Of a stretch of 59,082 nt of DNA, positions 36,349 through 45,248 are shown in pieces (within the stretch, counting starts at the first letter, position 1; each line of letters starts with the position of its first letter). The translations under genes and the position numbers were made by a program. Origin of the DNA: Azomonas agilis (lineage in GTDB: Bacteria; Pseudomonadota; Gammaproteobacteria; Pseudomonadales; Pseudomonadaceae); assembly GCF_007830255.1 (NCBI RefSeq), contig NZ_VLKG01000009.1, forward strand, positions 107,278 through 166,359, given 5' to 3'. The notes below the pieces were generated by a model. It ran no database searches. It was not told the DNA's origin and worked only from the letters and a program-made list of their open reading frames with translations.

Positions 36349-36753
36349 ATGAATCAATCTTCTTTGACGGTGACTCATTCTATGTCTAGAACATGGCCGG
36401 TTCAGGTGGCTTTATGGTTGTTGGATCGCCCTAAGTTGGGTCAGCGCTCCAGCGTCAAGCGTTTAGCAGGGCGATTACTAAAACAGCCGGCCCAAGCCGG
36501 AGTAGTAACAGCCCAGAGCCGTTTGGGTCGTTTGCTGTGCTGTGATTGTGACAGTGCCCGTGATCAGCGTATTGGAGTACAAATGCTGCAACAGGCCGCT
36601 AAGGCTGGTGATTGCTCTGCGCGTGTGGAGCTAGGGCAACTGCTGGTGCAGCCTCGTCATTATGAGCCCGGACAGGCACGCCATTGGTTAGAGCTGGCCG
36701 CAGCTCAGGGCTCAGAGCGAGCCAAGACACTGCTGGCCAGAATGTTTCCCTAA
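36349..36753 (+). CDS. Sel1-repeat protein
   Basis: A 134-residue protein with two or three Sel1-like (TPR-type) repeats: AQSRLGRLLCCDCDSARDQ, then IGVQMLQQAAKAGDCSARVELGQLLV and ARHWLELAAAQGSERAKTLLARM. Such repeats form helical surfaces that bind other proteins. No signal peptide is present. The start is either ATG 36349 or ATG 36382; the latter begins MSRTWPVQVALWLL, closer to how I recall Pseudomonas relatives, but neither has a strong ribosome-binding site. It ends inside the stop region of the convergent hybrid kinase gene (4-base overlap). A partner is not known. Confidence 0.78.
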   Translation: MNQSSLTVTHSMSRTWPVQVALWLLDRPKLGQRSSVKRLAGRLLKQPAQAGVVTAQSRLGRLLCCDCDSARDQRIGVQMLQQAAKAGDCSARVELGQLLVQPRHYEPGQARHWLELAAAQGSERAKTLLARMFP

Positions 36754-39700
36754 CCCAGTACTAAATGTCGTCCAATTAAGGCCCGCAATGCGGCTGGTTT
36801 GACAGGTTTGGACAGATAATCCAAGCCAGCGGCATGGATGGCTGCGATTAACTCAGGACGAGCATCTGCGCTGATAACGACACCCGGAATGGGGGCACTC
36901 AGATGCGCTCTGAGCCAAGCCATAAGCTCTGTACCGGTTTCCCCTGCATCTAGGTGGTAATCCACCAGCGCCAGTTGGGGGCGCATACCCTGATTAAGTA
37001 GCTTCATACAGGCTGCACGGTTGGGGGCCGTCCAGACTTGGCAGCCCCAGCGTGAGAGTAGGCTGTTCATCCCCGTTAGGATGCTTTCTTCATTATCAAC
37101 ACAGAGCACCTGAATCCCTTGGAGCTGTTGCTTGGGTTGTTCGGTTGGTACGGGACTAGGTGCTAGTGCTGGAGTTCGGGCCAAGGGAACCGTGACACTA
37201 AAGACACTGCCTTTACCCAGTTCTGATCGTACAGACAACGGATGATGTAAGACCTTGCATAAACCATCCGCAATAGCCAATCCCAGCCCTAGGCCTTTTT
37301 CAGCGCGGGTTTGGTGGCTATCCAGACGCTTAAACTCTTGGAAAATTACACCCAGTTTGTCTTTGGGAATACCAGGGCCACGATCCCAAACTTCCAAACG
37401 CAGTGACTTACGTTGACGACGCACGCCTAAGACTACCTGTCCATCCGCATAACGGAAGGCATTGGTGAGGAAATTTTGCAGGATGCGGCGTAATAGCTTG
37501 ATGTCGCTATCAACCCGTAATTGGCTGCTATGTACCCGGAAATGCATACCCTGTTCTTGGGCTAAGGCAGTGAACTCAACTTTTAGCGTATCGAACAGGG
37601 TATTTAAGGTAAAAGGATTGCGATCAGGTGTCACTCGGCCACTTTCCAAACGGGATATATCCAGCAGGTCGGCGATCAAATCCTCAGCCGAGCGCAGAGA
37701 GCTATCAAGGTGGTGTACCAGATCACGGGCTTCTTTGGGCAGGGCATCCTGTTGGTGGGCAAGGGAGGCTGAGAATAAGCGCGCTGCATTCAGAGGCTGC
37801 ATCAAATCATGGCTAACGGCGGCTAAAAAGCGTGTTTTAGAGGCGTTAGCCTGTTCTGAGACACTCTTGGCTTCAATCAAGGCTTTATTCAGCTCTGAGA
37901 GCTCGTAGGTGCGCTCTTGCACCCGCCGTTCTAGGCTCTCGTTGGCTTCTTTCAGGGCTTTCTCAGCCTCACGGAAGGCGGTGATGTCACTAAAGCTCAT
38001 CACAAAGCCGCCACCGGGCATGGGGCTACCGATGAGTTCCACCACACGCCCGTTGGGGAACAGGCGCTCGGAGGTATGTTGCGTACCTTGGCGCATCCAG
38101 TATAGACGGCGCGCCACATGGCCATCAGGATCACCGGGGCCGCATAAGCCGCGCTCTGCGTTAAAGCGGATGATATCGGCGATGGGGCGGCCAATATAAA
38201 TCATGCCTTCAGGGTATTCGAAGATTTCTAAATAGCGGTGATTCCATGCCACTAAGCGCAGCGATTGATCCACTACGCTGATGCCGTGGGTGATGTTTTC
38301 AATCGCTCCTTGCAACAGTGCACGGTTGAACTCCAAAACTTCGGAGGCTTCGCCCACGATGCGGACAACATCTTCCACCTCCATATCGCGGCCTTCCAGC
38401 ACGGCTTTAACTACGGCGCGGGTTGAGGAAGCGCCGAGCACCCCGGCCAACAAGCGTTCGGTATGGGCAATCCAGCGGGTGTCCGCCGGTTGTTTGGGGG
38501 ATAGGGGTTGTCCGGTGCGGCGCGCAAAATGCTGGAAGCTTTGATGAGCTCGTTCAGCACCCACAAACCGGGAGGCTAAACTCAAGAGGTCTTCAACCTG
38601 AACTGCTAACAGACGACGTACGCCGGGCTGAGGATTGATCTGTTGGCCTACAAAGCGACTGGCCTGCCAATGTTCTGAAAAACGTGAGCGCGTGATCACC
38701 GAGACCCAAAAGAATAGGGTCGCGTTGCCTGCCAAAGAGAGCACCATACCTTGGGTTAAGGGATCAATCTCTAAGATTTCGGCGTTATGTTGCAGCCAAG
38801 TAAGGCCAGGGAAGGTACTTAAGGGCCAATTTAAGGCTTGGGCCAGTAGGGGTAGAACCAAGGTATAGGCCCAGATAATGCCGCCGGCCATGAGTCCTGC
38901 CAGCACACCGCGCCGATTGGCTTGTTTCCAATACAAAGCCCCAATCATGGCGGGCCCTAGTTGGGCTACGGCAGCAAAGGCCAGTTGGCCAATAGTGGCA
39001 AGGGTTGCGGTGGAAGTCAGGAGCCGGTAGCTAACGTAGGCCATCATCAGCACCACGATAATACTGACGCGCCGCACCGTAAGCATCCAATACCGGAAGG
39101 CTTCAAAGGGACGGTCGGTTTCCTGACGGCGCAACAGCCAAGGCAGCAAAATATCGTTAGACACCATTGTCGATAGGGCCACGCTGGATACGATCACCAT
39201 GCCGGTAGCCGCTGAAGCTCCGCCGATAAAGGCTAGCATGGCGATCCAGCCATCCCCTTGAGCTAAGGGCAGGTTAATTAAATAGGCATCGGGAGACACA
39301 TCGGCCGGTAATAACATGCGGCCTGCTAGGGCAATGGGTACCACAAAGAGTCCGGCCAGCATCAGGTACAGGGGGAAAACCCAACGAGCCATCCCAAAAT
39401 CTTTTGGATTGGTGTTTTCTACCACAGTGACGTGGAACTGACGCGGCAAGCAGATAACCGCCATCATAGTGACCAAGGTATGGATGATCATCACGGGCCA
39501 ACTGACCGTATGATCCCAGTATTCTTGCAGATGTGCTTGTGCGTGGGCCTCTCCGACTAAGTGGTCAAAGCCATCGTAGAGCACAAAGGTTACATAGATG
39601 CCTACCGCAACGAATCCTGCCAGCTTCACCAATGATTCAAAGGCGATTGCCAGCACCATGCCACGGTGGTGTTCCGTAACGTCTAGGTTACGAGTGCCAA

Positions 39701-40226
39701 AGACAATGATGAATAACGCCAACGCTACGGATACGATGAGCGCAGTATCTAGGGCTTGCGTATTGACGGTATCGGCTTGGCTTCCCGTGAGCAGGTTCAC
39801 CCCGATTACAATGCCTTTTAGCTGGAGCGCAATATAGGGCAAGATGGCTACCAGACAAATCAGTGTCACCACAATGGCCAGTAGCTGCGACTTTCCATAA
39901 CGTGAGGCAATAAAGTCGGCAATAGAGGTGATGTTCTCTTGTTTGCTGATGGCCAGCACTTTTTGCAGAACGTGAGGGGCAAATACCAATAGCAGAATAG
40001 GCCCAAGGTACACGGGTAAGAAAGACCAGAGGTTTTCAGCCGCTTGCCCTACAGTGCCAAAAAACGTCCAACTGGTGCAATACACTGCCAGAGATAGGCT
40101 ATACACCAAAGCCCGTAGACGCGGAGACATCGCATGTCCACGACGGTCGCCATAAAAGGCAATAGTAAAAAGGATGATCATGTAGACGAGGGCCACCAGA
40201 GCGATCAACCCACTAGACAACGACAT
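36750..40226 (-). CDS. mxtR: Symporter-linked hybrid histidine kinase MxtR/CrbS
   Basis: A 1158-residue sensor kinase. Residues 1 to about 500 form a sodium:solute symporter domain (PutP/SSS type) with about 13 helices. A PAS domain (about 640-750), a coiled coil (about 751-795), a HisKA domain with His806 in LAAVSHDLMQPLNAAR, an HATPase with DRGPGIP and GLGLGLAI, and a C-terminal receiver with Asp1089 in LALVDYHLD and Lys1140 follow. This layout is that of MxtR/CrbS, which with ErdR/CrbR controls acetyl-CoA synthetase in response to acetate. The likely partner is at 12315. Whether the symporter part transports or only senses is not settled. No phosphotransfer domain was seen. Confidence 0.9.
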   Translation of the reverse strand: MSLSSGLIALVALVYMIILFTIAFYGDRRGHAMSPRLRALVYSLSLAVYCTSWTFFGTVGQAAENLWSFLPVYLGPILLLVFAPHVLQKVLAISKQENITSIADFIASRYGKSQLLAIVVTLICLVAILPYIALQLKGIVIGVNLLTGSQADTVNTQALDTALIVSVALALFIIVFGTRNLDVTEHHRGMVLAIAFESLVKLAGFVAVGIYVTFVLYDGFDHLVGEAHAQAHLQEYWDHTVSWPVMIIHTLVTMMAVICLPRQFHVTVVENTNPKDFGMARWVFPLYLMLAGLFVVPIALAGRMLLPADVSPDAYLINLPLAQGDGWIAMLAFIGGASAATGMVIVSSVALSTMVSNDILLPWLLRRQETDRPFEAFRYWMLTVRRVSIIVVLMMAYVSYRLLTSTATLATIGQLAFAAVAQLGPAMIGALYWKQANRRGVLAGLMAGGIIWAYTLVLPLLAQALNWPLSTFPGLTWLQHNAEILEIDPLTQGMVLSLAGNATLFFWVSVITRSRFSEHWQASRFVGQQINPQPGVRRLLAVQVEDLLSLASRFVGAERAHQSFQHFARRTGQPLSPKQPADTRWIAHTERLLAGVLGASSTRAVVKAVLEGRDMEVEDVVRIVGEASEVLEFNRALLQGAIENITHGISVVDQSLRLVAWNHRYLEIFEYPEGMIYIGRPIADIIRFNAERGLCGPGDPDGHVARRLYWMRQGTQHTSERLFPNGRVVELIGSPMPGGGFVMSFSDITAFREAEKALKEANESLERRVQERTYELSELNKALIEAKSVSEQANASKTRFLAAVSHDLMQPLNAARLFSASLAHQQDALPKEARDLVHHLDSSLRSAEDLIADLLDISRLESGRVTPDRNPFTLNTLFDTLKVEFTALAQEQGMHFRVHSSQLRVDSDIKLLRRILQNFLTNAFRYADGQVVLGVRRQRKSLRLEVWDRGPGIPKDKLGVIFQEFKRLDSHQTRAEKGLGLGLAIADGLCKVLHHPLSVRSELGKGSVFSVTVPLARTPALAPSPVPTEQPKQQLQGIQVLCVDNEESILTGMNSLLSRWGCQVWTAPNRAACMKLLNQGMRPQLALVDYHLDAGETGTELMAWLRAHLSAPIPGVVISADARPELIAAIHAAGLDYLSKPVKPAALRALIGRHLVLG

Positions 40227-40491
40227 GCTAACTCCGGACGCAAAACTAATAAACGTAACCTGCTTAATCGACTGGGGCTCTAGTCTGGCAAACGACAGTA
40301 ATAACGATCTGTTTTTATGGTGTATTTCAAATCCTAAGGCTGAGCACTATAGCCAGCTTGATAGACGAGCTTCCATTGCAGAAGTTTCGCAGCAAATTGC
40401 CCTAAATCCGAGCTTTGCGACCATAGTCTCATGGGGTTTTATGCCGATCAGGGTGGGGCAGAGCCTAGAAAGCTTCTGCCAAGCACAAGGA
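40227..40491. other. Intergenic region upstream of the hybrid kinase, no gene supported
   Basis: The 265 bases between the kinase start and the diguanylate cyclase stop hold an open frame (40225-40527, +) whose start is embedded in the CATG shared with the kinase start and which lacks a ribosome-binding site. The region probably holds the kinase promoter on the minus strand; I could not place one with confidence. Confidence 0.5.
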
Positions 40492-42177
40492 TTACGAAGT
40501 CTTGATCGCGACTTGGTTGCGCCCTAATTCTTTGGCTAAATATAGGCCCTGATCCGCCCAGTGTATGGCTATTTCACTGTTTGTATCCTTGGTCTGTGCT
40601 AAGGCTACTCCGATACTGATGGTGATATTTCCTATCTTGGGTGCTGGAGTGCCGGCTATCGCTCGGCGGATTTTTTCAGCAACGGTGCAGGCTTCACGCA
40701 AAGAGGTATGAGGAAGAATGGCCATAAACTCTTCGCCACCCATGCGGAACAAGCAATCCGTCTTGCGTATGTTTTGCCGAATAGTGTGAGCCACTCGCTT
40801 TAGAGCTTCATCCCCCTCGGCATGTCCGTATTGATCATTAATGCGTTTAAAGTAATCAATATCGAGCATCAATAAGCTGTATGTATCACCTGTGTACTTA
40901 AGTTGCTTAAAGTGCCGATCAATGTGCTCTTGAGCCGCTAACCGATTGAAAACTCCAGTTAGTGGGTCAATCCGAACCATTTGTTCTAAGCGATTATTAG
41001 CTTGTTCCAGTTCTTGAGTGCGCACCTTTACCTTTTCTTCTAAAACTCGATTGGCCTGCTCCAACTCTGAACGGCGTTGGATGAGCGTTTTAGTCATGTC
41101 CGAAATGGCTGTATTTAGCTGTTCAATCTCTATGATGTTGGTTTTATGGCTGATGTCGGGTAGATGTTCATCGCCAAGCTGGACTCTTCTGGCTTGTTGA
41201 GCCAAGTGCTCTATGGGATGGCTAATACGGGAGGCCATCCACCAAGCTAAGTAAACGAACACAATCGTTGCTAAGACAATTAAATACAGCAGTGCATGGC
41301 GTAGCGTTTGGGTTTCCTGATGGATGACACTGCTAGGCTGCACCACTAAAAGACTCCAGCCAAGGGGCTTATCTGGAATCAAGTCAGGGATGGATTGTTG
41401 AGCTAGGATGAATTCTTGGGTGCCGCTCATTTGCAGCCGTATTTCCTCCTGTGCCTGATCGTTCAGGATGTCCTCATCCAACTTGTGTGCGTTAGAGGTG
41501 GAGTAGATCACCTCCTGATGTTTATTCAAAATATGCACATCCAAGTGTTTCTGGCTTTGGAGAATAGGGACCAGAACCTCTATAACGGCATCTGCCCAGT
41601 CCCAATGAGCGTGGGCTGCCACAACACCTAAGAGCTGATGTTCGGCATTTAAAACAGGGGCCGCGAAATCAATAAAACGAATCGGGCCTTCGGCTCCTGT
41701 GGGAGCAATGAGTTTTTTAAGTAGCACAGCTTCGTGAAGATCGCCAATAAAGTCGCCCTGCAAGCCGTTTTGAAACCAAGGGCGTTGGCTCACATTTTGG
41801 CCCAGTAACATGTTTTGACTGGCAGCTCGAACTACGCCCTGTGTATCGGTAAAACCAATCCATGAATAGTATTGGTAGGACGCTTTGAGCTGATTGAGTT
41901 GTCCGGTTAATTTATCCACGCCTAGGCTTGCGGTGTAATCATCATAGATAGGCGCTTTGGCGAGTAGGGATATCTCGCGTTGGCGTTCGCGTAAATTTTC
42001 CGAAATAACGGTGGCAGTAGCCACGGCAATGCTGTGCAGGTCTTTACTGCGCGCCTGTATCAGTTGCTGGACGTAAACTTGCTCAATGTAAAAGTAAAGA
42101 GGTGCTCCAACGGCAGCGCCTAAGCTGATAAATAACAGTGTCAGGCGGTTCCTGAAACTTTTAGGTAGCATCTGCAT
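40492..42177 (-). CDS. Membrane diguanylate cyclase (Cache-HAMP-GGDEF)
   Basis: A 561-residue protein predicted to make cyclic di-GMP. A helix near 11-30 and another at about 298-320 flank a periplasmic double-Cache sensor domain (WIGFTDTQGVVRAASQ, GQNVSQRPWFQ). A HAMP linker, a coiled coil (about 365-400) and the GGDEF domain come next. The active motif is GGEEF at 480-484; DIDYFKRINDQYGHAEGD is the metal and substrate region. I see no RxxD inhibitory site near the usual position. No EAL domain. Single gene, 3' to the kinase intergenic region and 5' to the tRNA-Leu gene. A second ATG two codons in is an alternative start. Confidence 0.92.
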   Translation of the reverse strand: MQMLPKSFRNRLTLLFISLGAAVGAPLYFYIEQVYVQQLIQARSKDLHSIAVATATVISENLRERQREISLLAKAPIYDDYTASLGVDKLTGQLNQLKASYQYYSWIGFTDTQGVVRAASQNMLLGQNVSQRPWFQNGLQGDFIGDLHEAVLLKKLIAPTGAEGPIRFIDFAAPVLNAEHQLLGVVAAHAHWDWADAVIEVLVPILQSQKHLDVHILNKHQEVIYSTSNAHKLDEDILNDQAQEEIRLQMSGTQEFILAQQSIPDLIPDKPLGWSLLVVQPSSVIHQETQTLRHALLYLIVLATIVFVYLAWWMASRISHPIEHLAQQARRVQLGDEHLPDISHKTNIIEIEQLNTAISDMTKTLIQRRSELEQANRVLEEKVKVRTQELEQANNRLEQMVRIDPLTGVFNRLAAQEHIDRHFKQLKYTGDTYSLLMLDIDYFKRINDQYGHAEGDEALKRVAHTIRQNIRKTDCLFRMGGEEFMAILPHTSLREACTVAEKIRRAIAGTPAPKIGNITISIGVALAQTKDTNSEIAIHWADQGLYLAKELGRNQVAIKTS

Positions 42178-42218
42178 TTTAGTTGAGGCCTACGCTTTAT
42201 GCCTTTGCGCTGCATCTG

Positions 42219-42264
42219 TGTATCCCAAAGTTCGAGTTTTGTTAGGGATACAACAGGGGATACA
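42219..42264. repeat. Three GGGATACA octamers beside tRNA-Leu
   Basis: TGTATCCC at 42219-42226 is inverted relative to two direct copies GGGATACA at 42245-42252 and 42257-42264. They lie 116-161 bases downstream of the tRNA-Leu 3' end (minus orientation). Clustered octamers of this type occur upstream of tRNA-associated tyrosine integrase genes as I remember them; here no integrase is present. Possible remnant of a lost island. Confidence 0.4.
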
Positions 42265-42379
42265 AGAAAGCAAAGTATAGAGGGAGATAAGGAGAGACTG
42301 CTAGAGATAGGGAGTTGGGCTGTAAGCCTTGATTTTGCTGGGGTTCGTAGCCTGCTAGAGGCTGGCAGAGATAAGCTAA

Positions 42380-42464
42380 TGGTGCGGACGGAGAGACTCG
42401 AACTCTCACACCTTGCGGCACTGGAACCTAAATCCAGCGTGTCTACCAATTTCACCACGTCCGC
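42380..42464 (-). tRNA. tRNA-Leu (anticodon UAG)
   Basis: An 85-base class II tRNA read from 42464 to 42380. The acceptor is GCGGACG with its complement, a long variable arm (GTGCCGCAAGGTGT) is present, the T arm has TTCGAGT, and the anticodon loop TTTAGGT carries TAG. The CCA end is encoded. It reads Leu CUA-family codons. A terminator separates it from tRNA-His, so it may have its own promoter. Confidence 0.97.
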
Positions 42465-42477
42465 ATTGCTTTTAGCC

Positions 42478-42511
42478 TAAAAACACAAACGCCAGACTAT
42501 ACAATCTGGCG
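42478..42511 (-). terminator. Rho-independent terminator after tRNA-Arg/tRNA-His
   Basis: On the minus strand a 7-bp stem (CGCCAGA/TCTGGCG at 42505-42511 and 42490-42496) with an 8-base loop is followed by TTTGTGTTTTT. It lies 10 bases past the tRNA-His 3' end. Confidence 0.8.
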
Positions 42512-42520
42512 CTTTGGATA

Positions 42521-42596
42521 TGGGGTGGACGATGGGAATCGAACCCACGACACCAGGAGCCACAATCCTGTGCTCTACCAACTGAGCTACGCCCAC
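42521..42596 (-). tRNA. tRNA-His (anticodon GUG)
   Basis: A 76-base tRNA read from 42596; the base at 42597 gives the extra G(-1) that pairs with discriminator C, a mark of tRNA-His. The anticodon stem CAGGA/TCCTG encloses TTGTGGC with anticodon GTG. The T arm has GGTTCGATTCC and CCA is encoded. It follows tRNA-Arg by 26 bases in the same transcript. Confidence 0.97.
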
Positions 42597-42623
42597 CATA
42601 TCAAAACTGCTTGTGCCGACGCA

Positions 42624-42700
42624 TGGCGCGCCCGGCAGGACTCGAACCTGCGACCATCCGCTTAGAAGGCGGATGCTCTATCCAGCTGAGCTACGAGCGC
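42624..42700 (-). tRNA. tRNA-Arg (anticodon UCU)
   Basis: A 77-base tRNA read from 42700 to 42624. The acceptor arms GCGCTCG and CGGGCGC pair (one G-T). The anticodon stem TCCGC/GCGGA encloses CTTCTAA with anticodon TCT. The T arm has GGTTCGAGTCC and CCA is encoded. First of a tRNA-Arg/His transcript. Confidence 0.97.
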
Positions 42701-42960
42701 TTTTGCTGCATTCGATGCGAATGGCAGAGCAAGCTTGCTTTTGTGGTTTAAATACTTCTAAACCTGCAACTTGCTGTGCTCGACAAGCGGGGCGAATCTT
42801 ATAGACTCAAATGCAGTCCGTCAATCATAAAAATTGAAAAGTCTTTAAAAAACAGCTTTGTTGCTTTTGTTTTTTCTTTGAGTCTTTCTTCGTCTTTGCG
42901 CTGGGAATCTGGCATGCGAGAATGCCCGCCAATTTTTTCCTGCTTATGGTTAATCGCGTC

Positions 42961-43815
42961 ATGACCGCACAATTGATCGATGGCAAAACGATCGCTGCCC
43001 GTATCCGTCAACAGATAGCCCAACGGGTTGCCGAACGCCTGCAAGCGGGGCAAAGGGCTCCCGGGCTGGCCGTGATATTGGTGGGCAGTGATCCAGCCTC
43101 GCAAGTATATGTGGCGCATAAACGCAAAGATTGCGAAGAAGTAGGTTTTCGTTCTGTGGCCCACGATTTGCCGCAAGATACTAGCCAAGCCGATCTGTTG
43201 GCTCTAATTGATCAGCTCAATAAGGATCCTCAGATCGACGGTATTTTAGTGCAACTACCTTTGCCAAAACACTTAGATGCCTCGCAGCTACTAGAGCGAA
43301 TCAGCCCTGATAAGGATGTGGATGGCTTCCATCCCTATAATATTGGTCGTTTGGCCCAACGGATGCCATTGTTGCGTCCTTGCACTCCTAAAGGGGTGAT
43401 TACGCTGTTGGAGTCCACAGGTGTGGATTTGCATGGTTTGGATGCTGTAGTAGTAGGCGCTTCTAACATCGTGGGGCGGCCTATGGCGTTGGAGCTGTTG
43501 TTAGCAGGTTGCACGACCACTGTGACTCATCGCTTTACCAAAAATCTGGCGGAGCACGTGCAGCGCGCCGATTTAGTAGTGGTAGCGACGGGTATCACCG
43601 GCTTGGTGAAAGGGGAATGGATTAAGCCCGGTGCCATCGTGATTGATGTGGGTATTAACCGTCAGCCAGACGGGCGCTTATTAGGCGATGTAGAGTTTGA
43701 GCCCGCTGCCGAGCGTGCCGCTTGGATCACGCCGGTTCCGGGCGGAGTAGGGCCTATGACTCGTGCTTGCCTGTTGGAAAATACCCTATATGCGGCAGAA
43801 AAACTGCACGTCTAA
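42961..43815 (+). CDS. folD: Methylenetetrahydrofolate dehydrogenase/cyclohydrolase
   Basis: Bifunctional enzyme interconverting methylene-, methenyl- and 10-formyl-tetrahydrofolate in one-carbon metabolism. Family motifs: [13 protein letters not shown] with Tyr50 and catalytic Lys54, [23 protein letters not shown], the NADP loop [14 protein letters not shown] and [19 protein letters not shown]. The 284-residue length is normal. I chose ATG 42961 over an ATG 39 bases upstream because it aligns with the family start [12 protein letters not shown]; the ribosome-binding site is weak. The 260 bases between tRNA-Arg and folD hold the divergent promoters. Convergent with cysS. Confidence 0.96.
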   Translation: MTAQLIDGKTIAARIRQQIAQRVAERLQAGQRAPGLAVILVGSDPASQVYVAHKRKDCEEVGFRSVAHDLPQDTSQADLLALIDQLNKDPQIDGILVQLPLPKHLDASQLLERISPDKDVDGFHPYNIGRLAQRMPLLRPCTPKGVITLLESTGVDLHGLDAVVVGASNIVGRPMALELLLAGCTTTVTHRFTKNLAEHVQRADLVVVATGITGLVKGEWIKPGAIVIDVGINRQPDGRLLGDVEFEPAAERAAWITPVPGGVGPMTRACLLENTLYAAEKLHV

Positions 43816-43822
43816 TGAGAGT

Positions 43823-43848
43823 AGGCAGGCTCGCGCGCGGGCCTGCCT
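43823..43848. terminator. Hairpin between convergent folD and cysS
   Basis: An 8-bp stem (AGGCAGGC at 43823-43830, GCCTGCCT at 43841-43848) with a GC-rich loop (CGCGCGCG core) lies midway between the two stops. No T-run follows in either direction, so termination strength is doubtful. Confidence 0.5.
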
Positions 43849-43862
43849 CTAACCTCTAACAC

Positions 43863-45248
43863 CTATTCAGCCAAACGCCATGTGGTTCCGGCTTTACTGT
43901 CTTCCAATACCACACCCATAGCGGTGAGCTGATCGCGAATACGATCCGACTCGGCCCAATTTTTATCAGTTCGGGCTTGCAGGCGCGCAGCAATCAAGGC
44001 CTCAACCTGAGCGGCATCTACCTTGCCTTCAGCGCCGGCTTGTAGGAAGGCTTCAGGTTCCAGTTGTAGAACACCCAAAAGACTGGCTAACGACTTCAAA
44101 CGCGCCGCCAATCCGGCAGCGGCAGCAGGATCACTCTCTCGCAGTCGGTTGACTTCGCGCGTCATTTCAAACAGCACGGCACAGGCTTCAGGGGAATTGA
44201 AGTCGTCGTCCATAGCAGCATTAAAACGCTGTACGAAGTCTTCACCACCGGCCGCTTCAGCCACTGGTAAGCCTTTAAGTGCATGGTAGAAGCGCTCTAA
44301 AGCGCCGCGTGCTTCTTTCAGGCTGTCTTCAGAGTAGTTAATCGGGCTGCGGTAGTGGCTGGAAACCAGCAGATAGCGCACCACTTCAGGGTGGTACTTT
44401 TCCAGCACTTCGCGGATGGTGAAGAAGTTGCCCAAGGATTTGGACATTTTCTCGCCATCAACCCGCACTGCGCCGGCGTGCATCCAGTGTTTGGCGTACA
44501 GCTTGCCGGTGGCGGCTTCGCTTTGGGCGATTTCGTTTTCGTGGTGGGGGAAGACGAGGTCTGGGCCGCCGCCATGAATGTCGAAGGTTTCACCCAAGCA
44601 GCAGGTGGACATTACTGAGCACTCAATATGCCAACCGGGACGACCTGCGCCCCAGGGTGACTCCCAGCTTGGCTCGCCGGGTTTAGCGCCTTTCCAGAGC
44701 ACGAAATCCAGCGGATCTTCCTTGGATTCGTCCACTTCAATGCGGGCACCGATGCGTAAATCCTCGATCTTTTTACGCGAGAGTTTGCCGTAGCCCTCGA
44801 ACTTGCCGACTCGGTAATAGACATCACCATTGCCTGGTGCATAGGCGTAGCCCTTGTCGATCAGGGTTTGGATCATCTGATGCATGCCGGCGATGTGAGC
44901 GGTCGCCTTTGGCTCTTGATCCGGACGCAGCACATTGAGGCGCGCTTCGTCCTCGTGCATGGCCGCGATCATGCGCTCGGTGAGGACGTTGAAGGGCTCA
45001 CCGTTCTCATTGGCGCGGCGGATGATCTTGTCGTCAATATCGGTGATGTTGCGGACATAGGTCAGCTCGTAGCCCGAATGACGCAACCAGCGTGCGATCA
45101 CGTCGAAAGCCACCATCACCCGTGCGTGGCCAATGTGGCAGAAGTCATAGACGGTCATGCCGCATACATAGAGGCGCACCTTTTTGCCTTCCAGTGGCTG
45201 AAAGGCTTCTTTGGTTTTGCTCAGGGTGTTGTAAAGGCTGAGGCTCAT
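43863..45248 (-). CDS. cysS: Cysteinyl-tRNA synthetase
   Basis: Charges tRNA-Cys. Class I motifs: Cys29 (zinc ligand) and HIGH at 38-41 in FCHIGHARV, and KMSKS in [11 protein letters not shown] near 270. Further zinc residues lie in IECSVMS. The ATG at 45248 overlaps the glnS stop by 4 bases (ATGA), so the two synthetases are coupled; an upstream in-frame ATG four codons earlier sits inside glnS. The 461-residue length is normal. Confidence 0.97.
   Translation of the reverse strand: MSLSLYNTLSKTKEAFQPLEGKKVRLYVCGMTVYDFCHIGHARVMVAFDVIARWLRHSGYELTYVRNITDIDDKIIRRANENGEPFNVLTERMIAAMHEDEARLNVLRPDQEPKATAHIAGMHQMIQTLIDKGYAYAPGNGDVYYRVGKFEGYGKLSRKKIEDLRIGARIEVDESKEDPLDFVLWKGAKPGEPSWESPWGAGRPGWHIECSVMSTCCLGETFDIHGGGPDLVFPHHENEIAQSEAATGKLYAKHWMHAGAVRVDGEKMSKSLGNFFTIREVLEKYHPEVVRYLLVSSHYRSPINYSEDSLKEARGALERFYHALKGLPVAEAAGGEDFVQRFNAAMDDDFNSPEACAVLFEMTREVNRLRESDPAAAAGLAARLKSLASLLGVLQLEPEAFLQAGAEGKVDAAQVEALIAARLQARTDKNWAESDRIRDQLTAMGVVLEDSKAGTTWRLAE

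Noticed and set aside
40225-40527. A 100-codon open frame between the hybrid kinase and the diguanylate cyclase
   Set aside because: Its ATG shares CATG with the kinase start, it has no Shine-Dalgarno, and it overlaps 36 bases of the cyclase 3' end. No family was recognised.
42141-42458. Open frames across the tRNA-Leu gene on both strands
   Set aside because: They read through a well-folded tRNA and lack protein-like composition.
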